From: Gimesia alba
GTDB taxonomy: Bacteria > Planctomycetota > Planctomycetia > Planctomycetales > Planctomycetaceae
DNA: 64,000 nt
Assembly (NCBI RefSeq): GCF_007744675.1
Contig: NZ_CP036269.1
Coordinates: 6,499,046-6,563,045 of the forward strand
Direction of reading: 5' to 3'
Within the stretch, counting starts at the first letter, position 1, and the number at the start of each line of letters is the position of its first letter. Positions 63,204 to 64,000 of the stretch are shown one piece after another. The translations under genes and the position numbers were made by a program. The notes below the pieces were generated by a model, which saw only the letters and a program-made list of their open reading frames with translations, had not been told where the DNA came from and did no database searches.

Positions 63204-64000
63204 TTACTGCAGCTGGTTTGCACCACCATTTTCTTTCTGATGCAACGTCACCGGCCAACCCGGAAACTCGTTACCCGGTTTTCCATCGGTGGCATCAATC
63301 AGAAAACGATAAGAGTGAATCGTATAGGTTTTCTGTTCCGGGTCAATCAATACCAGACCGAAACCACTCCCTTTCTGATGGGCCAGATCATAGCGGTTCT
63401 TTTCGGTACCCGGTTCCGGATTTCCGATTGCATAGACGTAGACCTTGTTGCCCAGGCCATCCAGATATTCTCCCGTGTTCGGCAAGCCGTGCTGTGGCCG
63501 ATTCTTGTGCGGCATGCCCACTTCATCGGGCCGCCACCAGCGGGGATAACCGGCGGAAATCGCGGGTGTGCAGAAAGACCAGCTGCCGTCGCGCTGTGCG
63601 TCGGCTCCATATTGTGAAAGTGAGGTCAGATGCTGATCCCCGTTCACATGCAGAGGCATCCCTTTTCGTAGAATGCGCACCGTCCGATTGCGGGCCGTCT
63701 GCGGCCAGCCGCCGGAATCGAGATCCGCCTTGAGATATCCATTATAACCACCATGATGCGTGGCGACGCCGGAAAAGACGGTCTGGCTAAATAAGACCTT
63801 GAGCGCGTGTCCCCGCCAGTCATCACACCAGTGTTCCAGGAATTTTTCCTGTCGCTCGCCCAGTAATTCCAGTCCCGGCTTATCCAGTTTGGAGGTATCG
63901 AAATTGGGATCCGTCACATGGTCGGCGCGGCCGCTGCCGGTATCAACGTGTTCGGGACCGCTTTTGAATTGCCGATCTCCCAGAATGGCAAAGCTGACGT
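63204..64000 (-). CDS. PhoD-like phosphatase, 5' end beyond window
   Basis: The minus-strand frame is open from the window edge, so the start lies outside; about 264 residues are visible. It begins [15 protein letters not shown] and continues with [66 protein letters not shown] and [14 protein letters not shown], a pattern seen in planctomycete alkaline-phosphatase-D-like proteins. The C-terminal part is beta-rich. It lies 43 bases after the thioredoxin/PDZ gene in the transcription direction, upstream of it, so the two may form an operon. Confidence 0.85.
   Translation of the reverse strand, partial: VSFAILGDRQFKSGPEHVDTGSGRADHVTDPNFDTSKLDKPGLELLGERQEKFLEHWCDDWRGHALKVLFSQTVFSGVATHHGGYNGYLKADLDSGGWPQTARNRTVRILRKGMPLHVNGDQHLTSLSQYGADAQRDGSWSFCTPAISAGYPRWWRPDEVGMPHKNRPQHGLPNTGEYLDGLGNKVYVYAIGNPEPGTEKNRYDLAHQKGSGFGLVLIDPEQKTYTIHSYRFLIDATDGKPGNEFPGWPVTLHQKENGGANQLQ

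Noticed and set aside
1-64000. CRISPR array, tRNA or rRNA genes
   Set aside because: No regularly spaced direct repeats, cloverleaf-like sequences or ribosomal RNA landmarks were seen while reading; short RNAs could be missed by eye.

Overview
The window looks like a chromosomal segment of a planctomycete, most likely a Gimesia-like member of the Planctomycetaceae. The evidence is the family content: DUF1559 prepilin-like proteins, two DUF1549/DUF1553 (PSD1) + DUF1501 gene pairs with planctomycete-type cytochrome domains, a ThuA/dehydrogenase/HEAT/cytochrome c giant, a sulfatase, a PQQ-like propeller and a Ser/Thr kinase with the planctomycete N-terminal region. Base composition is near 50% G+C, with AT-richer patches around orphan genes. 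I saw no rRNA, tRNA, CRISPR array or intact transposase. The assignment to a genus is inference from gene families, not from a marker gene.

Layout. 0-5 kb: partial DUF1559 gene, membrane-anchored Ser/Thr kinase, small ExbB-like and two-helix membrane proteins, first copy of dispersed repeat A. 5-16.6 kb: PQQ propeller protein, several orphan membrane or soluble genes separated by GGGGTCAGG-type repeat B, a BON-MscS channel, an overlapping orphan pair, a DUF1559 + lipoprotein cassette, and a degenerate two-helix channel. 16.7-26.4 kb: a 1781-residue transglutaminase-like/DUF4011/SF1 helicase/Vsr-like nuclease and a 1.3k-residue hybrid histidine kinase. 26.5-43 kb: a catabolic, mostly exported set (PhoD phosphatase, DUF1501 + PSD1 operon, ceramidase-like hydrolase, alpha/beta hydrolase, ThuA-cytochrome giant, SGNH hydrolase, isochorismatase-like hydrolase). 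43-46 kb: an accessory patch with an ankyrin lipoprotein, a cupredoxin-like protein, and an inverted, truncated second copy of the DUF1559 + lipoprotein cassette fused at a repeat B unit to the tail of a leucine-rich-repeat gene. 46-48.2 kb: a MotA/TolQ/ExbB gene with a MotB/ExbD-like PDZ partner. 48.7-54.5 kb: zinc-dependent nuclease/phospholipase-like protein, decayed REP-associated (RAYT) transposase, SEC-C/HEAT-like protein, second copy of repeat A, FAD oxidoreductase. 54.6-64 kb: second PSD1 + DUF1501 pair, sulfatase, DUF502 protein, metallophosphoesterase, third copy of repeat A, thioredoxin/haem/PDZ protein and a partial PhoD-like protein.

How the genes fit together. The exported enzymes, the cytochrome-bearing PSD1/DUF1501 pairs and the sulfatase suggest growth on complex sulfated or decorated polymers, with electron transfer in the periplasm; substrates cannot be read from sequence. 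The most interesting non-gene signals are two dispersed repeat families. Repeat A has inverted termini (AGGTAGCGTTT) and an interior flanked by imperfect inverted arms; the interior is in opposite orientation in copies 2 and 3 while the outer flanks keep the same orientation, which points to inversion. Repeat B (AAAAGGGGTCAGG) forms hairpins between convergent genes, supplies stop codons, sits at the end of the RAYT remnant and marks the break of the truncated cassette.
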